From positions 1 through 50,862 of IMG/VR virus record IMGVR_UViG_3300031566_000057: a stretch of 50,862 nt of DNA. One strand, 5' to 3'. Numbering within the stretch: position 1 is the stretch's first letter; each line of letters opens with the position of its first letter. The notes below the pieces were generated by a model, which saw nothing but the letters and a program-made list of their open reading frames with translations, was not told where the DNA came from and ran no database searches. The position numbers and the translations under genes were made by a program. Origin of the DNA: a virus. Below are positions 16,536 to 23,760 of the stretch, piece after piece.

Positions 16536-17510
16536 CTACAGCCGGTTGACGGCCTCCCTGCCAAACTCAGGAGACAGGTGCGCGTAGTATTTCTCGGTCA
16601 TCGTGATACTGGAGTGGCCCAGGAGCTTGGAAACAACGCCTATCCTCTCCCCCCTGGCGACTAACAGGCTGGCGAAAGTCCGTCTCAGGTCCCTCCAGCC
16701 CCCGCCCGCCCTTGCCATCTTGGGTATCTGCCGCTTCATGTCTACCAGCATCCTGCCCCACGTCCTCTCCGACAATCCCCCGAAGATCCTATCCTCAGGG
16801 TCCCCAGGTCCCAGGCGGGCCAGCAAGGCCCCTAGCCGGGGGTGTACAGGCACCGAACGGACTAGACCGGTCTTGGTAGCCTCATGGGTGCCAAAGACCA
16901 GCACAGGCCCCCTGGATGTCTCTTGCAGCGAACTCCAGCGGAGGTTCCTGATCTCGCTCATGCGCCCTCCAGTCAGCAAGGCAGCCAAGGCAGGTGGGCA
17001 GGTCTGCTCCGCGATCTCCAGGGCCTTTGCGAACTCCGCATCAGTCAGGTAGATGATGGCTTTTCTCACCACTTTCGGCCTCTCCATTCTCTTGGCGGGG
17101 TCTGTGGACAGTTGGTTTCTGGAAATGAGCCAGCCGGCGAACCGGGCGATCATGTCGAACTTATGGCGTAACGTCTGGCGGGACATGCCTTTGTCTTCCT
17201 GACAGGCAAGGTAGTGGTCGATTGCTTCGGGGGTGATGTCAGAGGCCATGTAAACCCCGGCGCTGGAGACAAAATCCTCCAGAACCCGGATTTTCTGCGT
17301 GAGATGACGGGGGCAGTTTCGTCCCCTCTCGCTATCCTTGAAACGGGCGATCAGCGTTACCACAGGAACCCCAGGCCCCGACCCCGGCTGATCGGAGTAT
17401 CGGCCTCCCCCGGACTGACTTGAATGGAAAGCGAGATTGCCGAAAGTTTTTTTGGTTTCCGGTTGACTTGGGGGGATTGGCTGCCGATAATGAAGGGTAA
17501 CAGGCTTCAT
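16536..17510 (-). CDS. int: tyrosine-family site-specific integrase
   Basis: A 324-residue protein (from ATG 17510) with a SAM-like core-binding domain (about 65-145) and a C-terminal catalytic domain. Catalytic residues seen: Arg183 (GGRMSEIRNLRW), Lys213 (ATKTG), Arg276 (WRDLRRTFAS), His299 (LLGHSS) and Tyr308 or Tyr309 (EKYYAH). The usual His of the HxxR box is Arg273. It catalyses integration and excision between attP and attB; att sites could not be identified. The start is uncertain: TTG 17558 extends it and GTG near residue 51 shortens it; no clear Shine-Dalgarno sequence. ATG 17510 lies inside a dyad next to the early promoter. Confidence 0.85.
   Translation of the reverse strand: MKPVTLHYRQPIPPSQPETKKTFGNLAFHSSQSGGGRYSDQPGSGPGVPVVTLIARFKDSERGRNCPRHLTQKIRVLEDFVSSAGVYMASDITPEAIDHYLACQEDKGMSRQTLRHKFDMIARFAGWLISRNQLSTDPAKRMERPKVVRKAIIYLTDAEFAKALEIAEQTCPPALAALLTGGRMSEIRNLRWSSLQETSRGPVLVFGTHEATKTGLVRSVPVHPRLGALLARLGPGDPEDRIFGGLSERTWGRMLVDMKRQIPKMARAGGGWRDLRRTFASLLVARGERIGVVSKLLGHSSITMTEKYYAHLSPEFGREAVNRL
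17463..17491 (+). promoter_or_regulatory. early rightward promoter
   Basis: TTGACT (17463-17468) and GATAAT (17486-17491) are separated by 17 bases on the plus strand. Transcription would begin near 17498 and read the early genes. The promoter lies within the 5' part of the minus-strand integrase gene, so the two units are divergent and overlapping. Confidence 0.8.
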
Positions 17511-17528
17511 GGCATCAGCCCATGAAGC
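17504..17528. promoter_or_regulatory. operator-like dyad at the early promoter / integrase start
   Basis: A perfect 9-bp inverted repeat, GCTTCATGG (17504-17512) and CCATGAAGC (17520-17528), with a 7-base spacer. It covers about +6 to +30 of the early transcript and the ATG of the integrase. It could be an operator, or an RNA hairpin affecting both genes. A second start-like ATG at 17522 falls in its right arm. Confidence 0.5.
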
Positions 17529-17548
17529 TGAAGACAAAGGAATTCGCC

Positions 17549-17830
17549 ATGAGCACAACTTGCAGAGCGGACAAACGGCGGCGGGCGGCTAGGGTTTCGG
17601 CGGATTCCTCTAGCCTGCCCGCTGCTTTTGTAGCGGCCGGGGCAGGGACACGGAGAGTTGAGACTGGGCACGGCTGCCCGCCCCGGCTGCGTGTAGTCCT
17701 GTGGCGTGGTCACTACCTGATAACCCGAGGACATCTGACTCCTCTCGGGCATCCTGCCGGGCCGCCCCCTTACTTCCATAGCGGCATGTCTATTCTAGCA
17801 CTGACGGATAGCTTTGGCAAGGAGAACTGA
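17549..17830 (+). CDS. possible first early gene, 93 aa (uncertain)
   Basis: AAAGGA lies 8 bases before ATG 17549, about 50 bases downstream of the early promoter, and the frame is open to 17830 just before the next gene's ribosome site. The predicted protein is Arg/Pro/Gly-rich (KRRRAARVSADSSSLPAAF) with no recognisable domain, and its composition is unlike that of its neighbours. The stretch also has hairpin-forming sequence (for example CCCGAG near 17723 with CTCGGG near 17743). A structured untranslated leader or small RNA is a real alternative. Confidence 0.35.
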   Translation: MSTTCRADKRRRAARVSADSSSLPAAFVAAGAGTRRVETGHGCPPRLRVVLWRGHYLITRGHLTPLGHPAGPPPYFHSGMSILALTDSFGKEN

Positions 17831-17833
17831 GCC

Positions 17834-18082
17834 ATGCACATTCCCAGCCGGGCCGTTCTGCTGAAGTCCCACGATGATGGTCATCGCGTGGTGCGTTTAT
17901 GGGAACTCCGCCGTGGGTATCAAACAGGCGAGGAGGGCTGGTTTGTCGCGCCTGGGCGCTGGGTTGAAATCGTTGATGATGGTAAAGAGACCTGCCTGCG
18001 CTTTGCGGGGAACAGCCTGCATCGGGCTGAGCGCTATTATCAGGAACATGCCGACTACGACGCTGCGGTGAAGGGAGATTGA
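17834..18082 (+). CDS. hypothetical early protein, 82 aa
   Basis: AAGGAG lies upstream of the ATG. The protein is a compact alpha/beta polypeptide with Trp-rich segments (EEGWFVAPGRWVEIVDDG) and no Cys cluster or membrane helix. No family recognised. It begins a run of closely spaced small genes read from the early promoter. Confidence 0.65.
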   Translation: MHIPSRAVLLKSHDDGHRVVRLWELRRGYQTGEEGWFVAPGRWVEIVDDGKETCLRFAGNSLHRAERYYQEHADYDAAVKGD

Positions 18083-18085
18083 GCC

Positions 18086-18463
18086 ATGACACACGAAGAG
18101 AAGCACACTTGGCTTGCCTTGTTCGCATCACGCATCGGGGCCTGCCTGGACTTGGAAGCGGAGTGCGGGTTCGGTCGGGAATGCGTCGGCTTGACAACAG
18201 ACGGCAAGTTTCCCGACTTGCCGGAAGATTCAACGGTACCGTTACCGGACCACGCCTACCACAAGCACCCCTGCCTCGCTGTCCTGGGGAGAGGGGAAGA
18301 GGCCGAAGCTGAGTTGTACGACTGGTGCAGGGCGTTGGAGGCGGAGGGCTTCACAAAGATCATCGTGGAGCCGAACCCCGACTGGAAGGGGAAGGACGAT
18401 ATGATCGGCGCACTGTTCGGCAACCACCAGATTGTGCGACTCGCACGACCAGGGGGAGACTGA
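18086..18463 (+). CDS. hypothetical early protein, 125 aa
   Basis: Follows the previous stop by 3 bases with GGGAGA before the start. Soluble and acidic, with an EAEAELYDWCRALEAEGFTKI segment. No motif recognised; coding status rests on packing and normal codon use. Confidence 0.65.
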   Translation: MTHEEKHTWLALFASRIGACLDLEAECGFGRECVGLTTDGKFPDLPEDSTVPLPDHAYHKHPCLAVLGRGEEAEAELYDWCRALEAEGFTKIIVEPNPDWKGKDDMIGALFGNHQIVRLARPGGD

Positions 18464-18466
18464 GCC

Positions 18467-18625
18467 ATGAGTGCATTCACAGACGAACTCGAACGGCTGG
18501 TCATCAAGCAGGTCCGCCAGGATATGGAGCATTTCCCGGAGTATGACGATGTCCGCGACGCGGCTAGGCGCAAGCTCGAAGACATGGCCGAGAAACTGTT
18601 CAAGCTGCTGACTGAGGAGAACTGA
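18467..18625 (+). CDS. small helical protein, 52 aa
   Basis: A short gene beginning 3 bases after the previous stop, with GGGGGAG before ATG 18467. The 52-residue product is one charged amphipathic helix set (TDELERLVIKQVRQDMEHF, then RKLEDMAEKLFKLLTEEN). The next gene starts 1 base after its stop. Function unknown. Confidence 0.65.
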   Translation: MSAFTDELERLVIKQVRQDMEHFPEYDDVRDAARRKLEDMAEKLFKLLTEEN

Positions 18626-18626
18626 C

Positions 18627-18992
18627 ATGAACGATGGTGGACCGGCATTTCCGATGCCAAGCGGACCAGAACCACAAGTCAACGCGGCCACTCACTTCAA
18701 TGAAGGCATGTCCCTCCGGGACTACCTCATCGCCCACGCGCCGCTGGTGCCTTACTGGTTTGACGTGGAAATGCCCACGCCCAAGCCCGAGCAGCAGATC
18801 ACGCCCGTTGGCGGGAACATGGTGGAAATCAAGGACGGTGGGCCCGCCTGGGAGAAAGACCGCGAGTGGCTCAGATGGACTCAATGGCCGATTGCCTGGG
18901 CCGACGCCATGCTCGCCGAGCGGGAGCAGCAGTCGCACAGTGACGCAACTTTCGCCGCCCAGCTTGAGGGCCAGAAGGAGAACAACCCATGA
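18627..18992 (+). CDS. conserved phage protein of unknown function (NDGGPAFP type)
   Basis: A 121-residue protein opening MNDGGPAFPMPSG, with a GMSLRDY motif at about residues 27-33 and a C-terminal WADAMLAERE segment. This combination is familiar from many small proteins in phage and prophage early regions, but its role is not known to me. GAGGAG precedes the ATG. ATGA-type 4-base overlap with the next gene. Confidence 0.75.
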   Translation: MNDGGPAFPMPSGPEPQVNAATHFNEGMSLRDYLIAHAPLVPYWFDVEMPTPKPEQQITPVGGNMVEIKDGGPAWEKDREWLRWTQWPIAWADAMLAEREQQSHSDATFAAQLEGQKENNP

Positions 18993-19294
18993 ACCAGACA
19001 GCAACAGGCGAACGTGTGCATTGGACCTCTTCGGGCCTTGTGGATGACTGGCAGGATGAAGTCCCAGCCCTCATTCAGACGCACATGAACCGGAACAACC
19101 AGCCCATGCTGGACACAAAGACCCTGCGAATCAATCTGGAAAACCACTGGGGGGAAGAAGGTCTGCGTGAGATACCAGCAATTATCTCGGTCTACAGCGA
19201 CCGCGCTGGCGTCATGCTGGAGTTCATTCTGACGCTCAACCCCAACAGTTTCGCGGGCAAGAGCGCCGTCTACAACATCGACATGGAGCACTGA
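18989..19294 (+). CDS. hypothetical early protein, 101 aa
   Basis: ATG overlaps the preceding stop by 4 bases and AAGGAG lies upstream. Soluble alpha/beta product with a beta-type C-terminus (AGVMLEFILTLNPNSFAG). No recognisable family. Confidence 0.65.
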   Translation: MNQTATGERVHWTSSGLVDDWQDEVPALIQTHMNRNNQPMLDTKTLRINLENHWGEEGLREIPAIISVYSDRAGVMLEFILTLNPNSFAGKSAVYNIDMEH

Positions 19295-19306
19295 GGGAGA
19301 GGACTG

Positions 19307-19567
19307 ATGACAACCGCATTACAAGAGCTACAGGTCCTTGGGATCAAGAACATCGACCACATGGAGGGCGAGCTTCTGCCGGACATGGAAGCCATCGGAA
19401 GGCTTGCTGGCGCAGCCAAAGACAAGGGCAGAGACTTTGTGTTTGAAGGGTGCCTGCATCACAAACCGGCAGGGGCCTTGCTGATGTGCGTGTTTTGGTA
19501 CGGCTACCAGCGCCTTCTCTGCCGGGAAATGGAAGACGCGGTGACGGAACAGGAGTTGCCGAGATGA
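19307..19567 (+). CDS. hypothetical early protein, 86 aa
   Basis: GGGAGAGGA precedes the ATG. A mostly helical protein with a hydrophobic stretch (AGALLMCVFWYGYQRLLC) too polar to be a confident membrane segment. Overlaps the next gene by 4 bases (ATGA). Function unknown. Confidence 0.6.
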   Translation: MTTALQELQVLGIKNIDHMEGELLPDMEAIGRLAGAAKDKGRDFVFEGCLHHKPAGALLMCVFWYGYQRLLCREMEDAVTEQELPR

Positions 19568-19902
19568 GCGAGAAATGCCCCAAGTGCGGGAAGAGGGGCC
19601 TCGGGACGATTCTGGATGGTCTGTGCGCGTGGTGCTGGCGAGATCGCTGGGCCGAACGGTGCTGTAATCTCGCCATAGAAATTGCCAAGCGGAAGGATGA
19701 ACTTGCCGACCTCCGCCGCCAGCTTGCCACGGCCAAGGAGCAGATCACCAAGCTGCGGGAGGCGTTGCGGGAGCATCGTCACACGGAAAAGTGCTTTAAC
19801 TACGCAGTCAAGACGGCTCTGAAGAGCGGCTGTTACTACTGTATCAAGGAGTGCGCCGACTCTCGACGCGCCGCCCTTGCCGACACGGAGCCCCCGAAAT
19901 GA
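19564..19902 (+). CDS. zinc-ribbon/coiled-coil protein
   Basis: A 112-residue protein; ATG 19564 in the ATGA overlap is preferred to the longer frame. The N-terminus carries CPKCGKRG and CAWC, a four-Cys zinc ribbon (about residues 5-27). A coiled-coil helix follows (DELADLRRQLATAKEQI, continuing to residue 75), then a second Cys cluster (CYYCIKEC). Possibly a DNA-binding or scaffold protein; no specific function can be assigned. Confidence 0.7.
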   Translation: MSEKCPKCGKRGLGTILDGLCAWCWRDRWAERCCNLAIEIAKRKDELADLRRQLATAKEQITKLREALREHRHTEKCFNYAVKTALKSGCYYCIKECADSRRAALADTEPPK

Positions 19903-19982
19903 GACTCTGGCAGGCGCTACTGCTACTGTCCCTGGTCGTCACGGGGCTGATGATCTACGCGATTCTATCAGGTGGAAACTGA
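19899..19982 (+). CDS. tiny single-pass membrane protein, 27 aa
   Basis: ATGA overlap with the previous gene. The product is one hydrophobic helix (QALLLLSLVVTGLMIYAIL) flanked by MRLW and SGGN. Tiny membrane peptides are common in phage early operons. It may be translated by coupling. Function unknown. Confidence 0.5.
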   Translation: MRLWQALLLLSLVVTGLMIYAILSGGN

Positions 19983-19992
19983 GTGGGCGCTA

Positions 19993-20037
19993 GGCCGTGG
20001 GCTGGGCGGGTCTCCCTCCGCCCGCCTCCCTGCGGCC
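19993..20037 (+). other. nested intergenic hairpin
   Basis: An outer GGCCG/CGGCC stem (19993-19997 with 20033-20037) encloses a 7-bp GGGCGGG/CCCGCCT stem (20004-20010 with 20021-20027). No T tract follows, so it is not a standard intrinsic terminator. It may be a processing or stability element before the gene at 20055. Confidence 0.4.
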
Positions 20038-20054
20038 GATGAAGGAGAAGTGAC

Positions 20055-20609
20055 ATGGACGAACGGGAAGAGAAACGCATTGCGGCAGGTGTGTTAAGGG
20101 TACTGGCCGAAGAGTACGCGGCTTTGGATTGGCCTGCCCATGCGGACGCCTGTAACAAGATTGCCCACAAGCTCGACCCGCCCGCTCCCCCTCTGCCGAA
20201 GCCGAAGTTCAAGGATGGGCAGTGGGTGACAACGAAGCATGGGACTGTGGGACAGATCATCAGCTGGTGTGGGCTTGAGCGACAGTACCACGTAGACGTG
20301 CGAGGACCTATCGGTCGTTGGTATCGAGAGAGTCACCTCTCCCCCTGGTTCGAGCCGGGGACGCTGGTGACATCAGAGACGGACAAGGACAGCCTCGGGT
20401 ACATCGACTCTGCTGGGCGGGTCGCGTGCTTGCCGGACGGATCGCTACACCACTTCGCTCGCGGCTGGAAACGAGCTGACTTTTCCGACGTGGAGCGCTG
20501 GCATCGGCAGTATTACCACTCTGCGACTAGCACGATAATGGCCTGGAACAAACAACTCCACGGCCAGCCCGCCGATGAGGGCGGGGCGACAGACAAGACA
20601 ACTGAATAG
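20055..20609 (+). CDS. hypothetical early protein, 184 aa
   Basis: GAAGGAG precedes the ATG. Residues 1-45 are helical. Residues about 53-150 look like two small beta-barrel (SH3- or KOW-like) units, for example FKDGQWVTTKHGTVGQII. Such folds are often nucleic-acid or protein binders, but this is only a fold impression. No family recognised. Confidence 0.65.
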   Translation: MDEREEKRIAAGVLRVLAEEYAALDWPAHADACNKIAHKLDPPAPPLPKPKFKDGQWVTTKHGTVGQIISWCGLERQYHVDVRGPIGRWYRESHLSPWFEPGTLVTSETDKDSLGYIDSAGRVACLPDGSLHHFARGWKRADFSDVERWHRQYYHSATSTIMAWNKQLHGQPADEGGATDKTTE

Positions 20610-20814
20610 AGAACATGCTGGTGTGCGCTGGAGCGGAGGCGAAAGCCGTTGATGCGATGAAGGCGCGCGGTACTGGCGTCCTGCTACTGATAGTCGCGAC
20701 CGACAGGAGCGGCAAGCCGACGACAACTCGGCGTTCCACTGTGGCAGATTATGAGATCACGCGAGCCGAAGAAGCCCACGAGCGCCAGGGGCATAGTAGG
20801 CCACACCAGCACCT

Positions 20815-20888
20815 GCGGCGGTAGCTCAAGTGGCAGAGCGCGTCCCTTATAAGGGCGAGGTTTGCAGGTTCAACTCCTGCCCGCCGCA
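20815..20888 (+). tRNA. tRNA-Ile, anticodon UAU
   Basis: Cloverleaf: perfect 7-bp acceptor stem (20815-20821/20881-20887), D arm GCTC/GAGC, anticodon stem 20841-20845/20853-20857 with a 7-base loop 20846-20852 and anticodon TAT at 20848-20850, 6-base variable region, T arm GCAGG/CCTGC with loop TTCAACT. Discriminator A at 20888; CCA is not encoded. It would read the rare AUA codon without lysidine modification of a CAU anticodon. The region 20610-20814 upstream holds no convincing gene: an ORF at 20615-20824 runs into the tRNA and lacks a good start. Confidence 0.88.
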
Positions 20889-21052
20889 ATCGAAGCGCGG
20901 GACGTTCCCGTGCGAGTTTCAGAGTCTCACAGCATGAAAGGTCCGTGGCAGTTGTAAGCAAAACCTGAACGGATAGTTATTCCAAGGCCCCCTCCGCGAA
21001 GCGAACCATGAGGGGGTCCGCAGACAACCCCGAAAGGGCAAGGAGATAGACC
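20889..21052 (+). other. intergenic region with two hairpins downstream of the tRNA
   Basis: An 8-bp hairpin at 20895-20913 (GCGCGGGA/TCCCGTGC, loop CGT) lies just 3' of the tRNA and could mark processing or weak termination. A second one pairs CCCCCTC near 20989 with GAGGGGG near 21011. No T tract follows either. The last bases hold AAGGAG for the gene at 21053. Confidence 0.45.
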
Positions 21053-21916
21053 ATGAGTACCGAACCCATCTGGATACCGACGCCGGAGCCCGGAATCTAC
21101 CCGGGAATCCCTGCGGAGACGTACCACAAGTGGGACGCCATGAGCAATAGCTGGCTTAAGCTGCTGGCCGATGCGAGTCCGAAGCACTTCCACTACCGGC
21201 GGGGGCATCCCAAGGCCCCCACGAAGTCCATGCTGACGGGTACCTTGCTGCACAAGCTCTGTCTGGAAAGGCATCATTTCCCTGAGAGCTACGCCGTGGC
21301 CCCCGTAGGATTGCAGCGGACGGCCACGAAGAAATGGGCGGCGTTTCTGGAGGCGAACGCGCCAAAAAGGTGCATCACGGCCACAGAGTTCGCCCAGGCT
21401 TGTGGCATGGCCGATGGGATTATGGGGCATGGGGACGCCTCCACCCTCCTGATGCAGGGCGAGCCGGAAGTCAGCATTGTCTGGGACAACGAGGAGTTCG
21501 GGGTCCGCTGCAAGCTCCGCCTCGACTATCTGGCCAGGGCGGACAAGATGATCGGGGACATCAAGTCCACAAGCGATGGTGACGACCACGCCGTTTCCTC
21601 CTCGGTCAACAAGTACGGCTATCATCGCCAAGCAGGTTTCTACCTGGATGGGACGAAGGCGGTAGGGCTAGACATCGAGAGGTTCATCCTGATCTTCGTC
21701 GAGAGCGAGCCTCCCTACGACGCCTACGCCGCCGTTCTCGACACCAACGCCCTCCAGATCGGGCGGCACGAGTACAAGAACGCCCTGCGCATCTACCAAC
21801 ACTGCGTCAAGACGGGGCAATGGCCCGGTCGGCACGAGACGGACGTGCCCGCCATCCCCCTGCCCCGCTGGGTACTTCAGTCCTATGGAATCCGAGCAGA
21901 AGGAGTCCAGATATGA
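21053..21916 (+). CDS. RecE-like PD-(D/E)XK exonuclease
   Basis: A 287-residue protein. Core motifs: GTLLHKL (63-69), GVRCKLRLDYL with Asp158, GDIKST with Asp169-x-Lys171, and QAGFY from Gln193. This is the order of the RecE/exonuclease VIII C-terminal nuclease family (DUF3799-like). The enzyme would chew one strand of double-stranded ends in a 5'-3' direction, leaving 3' tails for the annealing protein encoded next. AAGGAG precedes the ATG; the following gene overlaps by 4 bases, implying co-translation. Confidence 0.85.
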   Translation: MSTEPIWIPTPEPGIYPGIPAETYHKWDAMSNSWLKLLADASPKHFHYRRGHPKAPTKSMLTGTLLHKLCLERHHFPESYAVAPVGLQRTATKKWAAFLEANAPKRCITATEFAQACGMADGIMGHGDASTLLMQGEPEVSIVWDNEEFGVRCKLRLDYLARADKMIGDIKSTSDGDDHAVSSSVNKYGYHRQAGFYLDGTKAVGLDIERFILIFVESEPPYDAYAAVLDTNALQIGRHEYKNALRIYQHCVKTGQWPGRHETDVPAIPLPRWVLQSYGIRAEGVQI

Positions 21917-22683
21917 GCGCCAACGGGAAACCCAAGTTGGGCCTCATCTACGAACGAATGGCGCGGATCATGGAACAGGTCCCGGCGATTGGCAAGGATG
22001 GTGAGAACAAGGTACAGAACTTCCGATTTCGCTCCATTGACCAGGTGTACGACGTGCTGCACCGGCTCCTGGCCGACAATCACGTCTTCTTCACGCCCCA
22101 CGTCGTTTCGCAGGAACGGCAGGTCTTGGACCGGCTGGACAAGCAGAGCGGGAAGAAGGTCGGGCATACGGTGTTGACGTGCCTGAGCGTCAAGTACATC
22201 TTCCACTGTGCTGATGACGGCTCCTGCCTGGAGGTCGGGCCGATCCCCGCAGAGGCGGCAGACAGCGGGGACAAGGCCAGCGCCAAGGCCCTGAGCATGG
22301 CCCTGAAGTACGTCCTCCTCCAGACCTTCTGCATCCCCATCCAAGCCGAGGCGGACTTCAAGACCGAGCCTGACGAGTCCGGGGCTGATGCGGCGCAAGC
22401 CCTGGCGGAGAAGCGCCTGAAGGGCAACGGCGGCGAGGACGAGGTGGCGAAGGCGTTGCAGGCCAAGTCACAGGCCGAGTGCAACAACTTCTCCCTCTCG
22501 CCATCGGACTTGGGCAGCCTCAAGCGACAGGTGTTTGAGATGGGTGCTCGAAGCCCCAAACAGGCCCTCGACCTGTTGAACAATGTTTCCATGCGGATCA
22601 TGGAAGACGGGGCGGGCATGGTATTGGGCGTCCACCTGGAAGAGATACCCAGGGATGGCGCACGAAAACAACCTGCGGCGTAG
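21913..22683 (+). CDS. erf: ERF-family single-strand annealing protein
   Basis: A 256-residue protein; start ATG 21913 (ATGA overlap, AAGGAG upstream). The signature is the N-terminal block IYERMARIMEQVPAIGKDG followed by NFRFRSIDQVYDVLHRLL, then a Gly/Ala-rich KASAKALSMALKYVLLQTF core, as in ERF proteins of P22-like phages. ERF rings anneal complementary single strands during recombination and genome circularisation. The C-terminal third is variable and charged. Partner of the RecE-like nuclease. Confidence 0.85.
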   Translation: MSANGKPKLGLIYERMARIMEQVPAIGKDGENKVQNFRFRSIDQVYDVLHRLLADNHVFFTPHVVSQERQVLDRLDKQSGKKVGHTVLTCLSVKYIFHCADDGSCLEVGPIPAEAADSGDKASAKALSMALKYVLLQTFCIPIQAEADFKTEPDESGADAAQALAEKRLKGNGGEDEVAKALQAKSQAECNNFSLSPSDLGSLKRQVFEMGARSPKQALDLLNNVSMRIMEDGAGMVLGVHLEEIPRDGARKQPAA

Positions 22684-22692
22684 CGGGTCCAG

Positions 22693-22726
22693 GCCCGGTG
22701 GGGCAACCTGAACTGCTCCACCGGGC
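22693..22726 (+). other. 13-bp intergenic hairpin after the annealing gene
   Basis: Left arm 22693-22705 pairs with 22714-22726 over 13 bp (one G.T), with an 8-base loop. It fills the gap between the ERF gene and the zinc-ribbon gene. No T tract follows, so factor-independent termination is unlikely; transcript stability or partial termination are possible roles. Confidence 0.6.
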
Positions 22727-22740
22727 TGTAGGGAGAGCAC

Positions 22741-22932
22741 ATGCCGACCAAATGGCCGAATCACATGACGGAGAGAGAGATGGCCCGGCGCATCAAGGCA
22801 GCCTCAAAGGGCGAGTTCTGCGGCTGGTACTGTCCCGGCTGTGGTGAGGACTGGCCCCGACAGCGGAAGCGCTGCCCCAAATGCGGGGGGTGTACTCCTG
22901 AGAAGATCATCAGACCGAAGCAGATCGCGTAG
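22741..22932 (+). CDS. zinc-ribbon protein, 63 aa
   Basis: GGGAGAG precedes the ATG. The product has a basic helical N-terminus and a rubredoxin-type zinc ribbon, CPGCGEDW followed by CPKCGGC. Likely a nucleic-acid or protein adaptor in the early region; no specific role. Confidence 0.65.
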   Translation: MPTKWPNHMTEREMARRIKAASKGEFCGWYCPGCGEDWPRQRKRCPKCGGCTPEKIIRPKQIA

Positions 22933-22942
22933 GAGCATGACC

Positions 22943-23149
22943 ATGCTAAGAGGACGAAAGTGGCGCGATTGGCTAGAACCGAAGAGGTATTCATTTGAGG
23001 TAGTGCCATGCCCTGGAGAGGGAACAATCACTCTATGGATTGCGGAGTATGCAGAGAGTGTTACCCCAACGAAACTGCGCGCCCGCCAGGCCCGCGAGGT
23101 GGCTGAGTATCTCCGCAAATGCGCAGACCAGATTGAGGGCAAGACATGA
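22943..23149 (+). CDS. hypothetical early protein, 68 aa
   Basis: ATG 22943 is chosen because AGGAG lies 7 bases upstream; the in-frame ATG at 22937 is too close to it. Basic protein with a C-terminal helix (LRARQAREVAEYLRKCADQI). ATGA overlap with the next gene. No family. Confidence 0.6.
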   Translation: MLRGRKWRDWLEPKRYSFEVVPCPGEGTITLWIAEYAESVTPTKLRARQAREVAEYLRKCADQIEGKT

Positions 23150-23328
23150 TCCCCCTACGAATCTTTCGCATGTCCTGGTACTGGGCTTACAAGCGCTGCT
23201 GCCTGTTCTTGGGTATTGTCTGGCGGAAAGACGACCCTCAATGTTCCCGCATTGACTGGTGTACGGCATGGGAAGTGGCCGGGATCACCTGGGGGCCTAA
23301 AGCATGGAAGCGGTGGTGCAAGCCATGA
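23146..23328 (+). CDS. Trp/Cys-rich small protein, 60 aa
   Basis: Overlaps its neighbours by 4 bases on both sides. The sequence is aromatic and basic (MSWYWAYKRCCLFLGIVW, then GPKAWKRWCKP) with four Cys. One short hydrophobic stretch could be membrane-associated. No family recognised. Confidence 0.55.
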   Translation: MIPLRIFRMSWYWAYKRCCLFLGIVWRKDDPQCSRIDWCTAWEVAGITWGPKAWKRWCKP

Positions 23329-23477
23329 AAGAGAAAGAGCAGCTATCCGAAGCCGATGCCTACCAATGGGCTGCCCAATGCCTGCGGGGGATACGCATCT
23401 CCTCCGAGGATGCGCAGATTCTCGCTGACCGGATAGTCTCGGCACTCATAGGCAAGGATGCGAACGATGGCGAATGA
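23325..23477 (+). CDS. small helical protein, 50 aa
   Basis: ATGA overlap with the previous stop. The product (MKEKEQLSEADAYQWAAQ...) is a soluble helical peptide. It overlaps the start of the next gene by 11 bases. Function unknown. Confidence 0.5.
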   Translation: MKEKEQLSEADAYQWAAQCLRGIRISSEDAQILADRIVSALIGKDANDGE

Positions 23478-23760
23478 CTTTGAGCATTGGTGGGAGCGGA
23501 CGATGGGTGAGCGGATGTCGCATTCCAAGTACCTGGCTCATAATGCCTGGGACGCTGCGCTGGATAGTGCCGGGGCGGATGATCTGCAAGAGTGCCTGGA
23601 CGATATCCAGATCATCGCCAGCGGTTACGACGGGTATTGCACCGACGAGGGGTTGATGGAACTGATCGACGAACTGAGAGAACTGGCGGCCACTGGAAGG
23701 CCAGTCCCCATTGTCAAGGAAGACGAGAATGGCACGGAAGACCAAGAAGACAAAACGTGA
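23467..23760 (+). CDS. hypothetical acidic protein, 97 aa
   Basis: ATG 23467 is preferred to ATG 23458 because AAGGA lies 8 bases before it. Acidic helical product (ANDFEHWWERTMGERMSH at the start, QECLDDIQIIASGYDGY later). Possibly a DNA mimic by charge only; there is no motif to support that. It overlaps the HNH gene by 32 bases. Confidence 0.6.
   Translation: MANDFEHWWERTMGERMSHSKYLAHNAWDAALDSAGADDLQECLDDIQIIASGYDGYCTDEGLMELIDELRELAATGRPVPIVKEDENGTEDQEDKT

Noticed and set aside
20615-20824. Open frame of 69 codons upstream of the tRNA
   Set aside because: It ends inside the tRNA acceptor and D-arm region, lacks a convincing ribosome site and shows no domain; left unannotated.
20848-20850. 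Reading the tRNA as an ochre suppressor (anticodon UUA)
   Set aside because: The anticodon stem that pairs best leaves a 7-base loop with TAT in the anticodon positions; shifting the stem to give TTA breaks two pairs.
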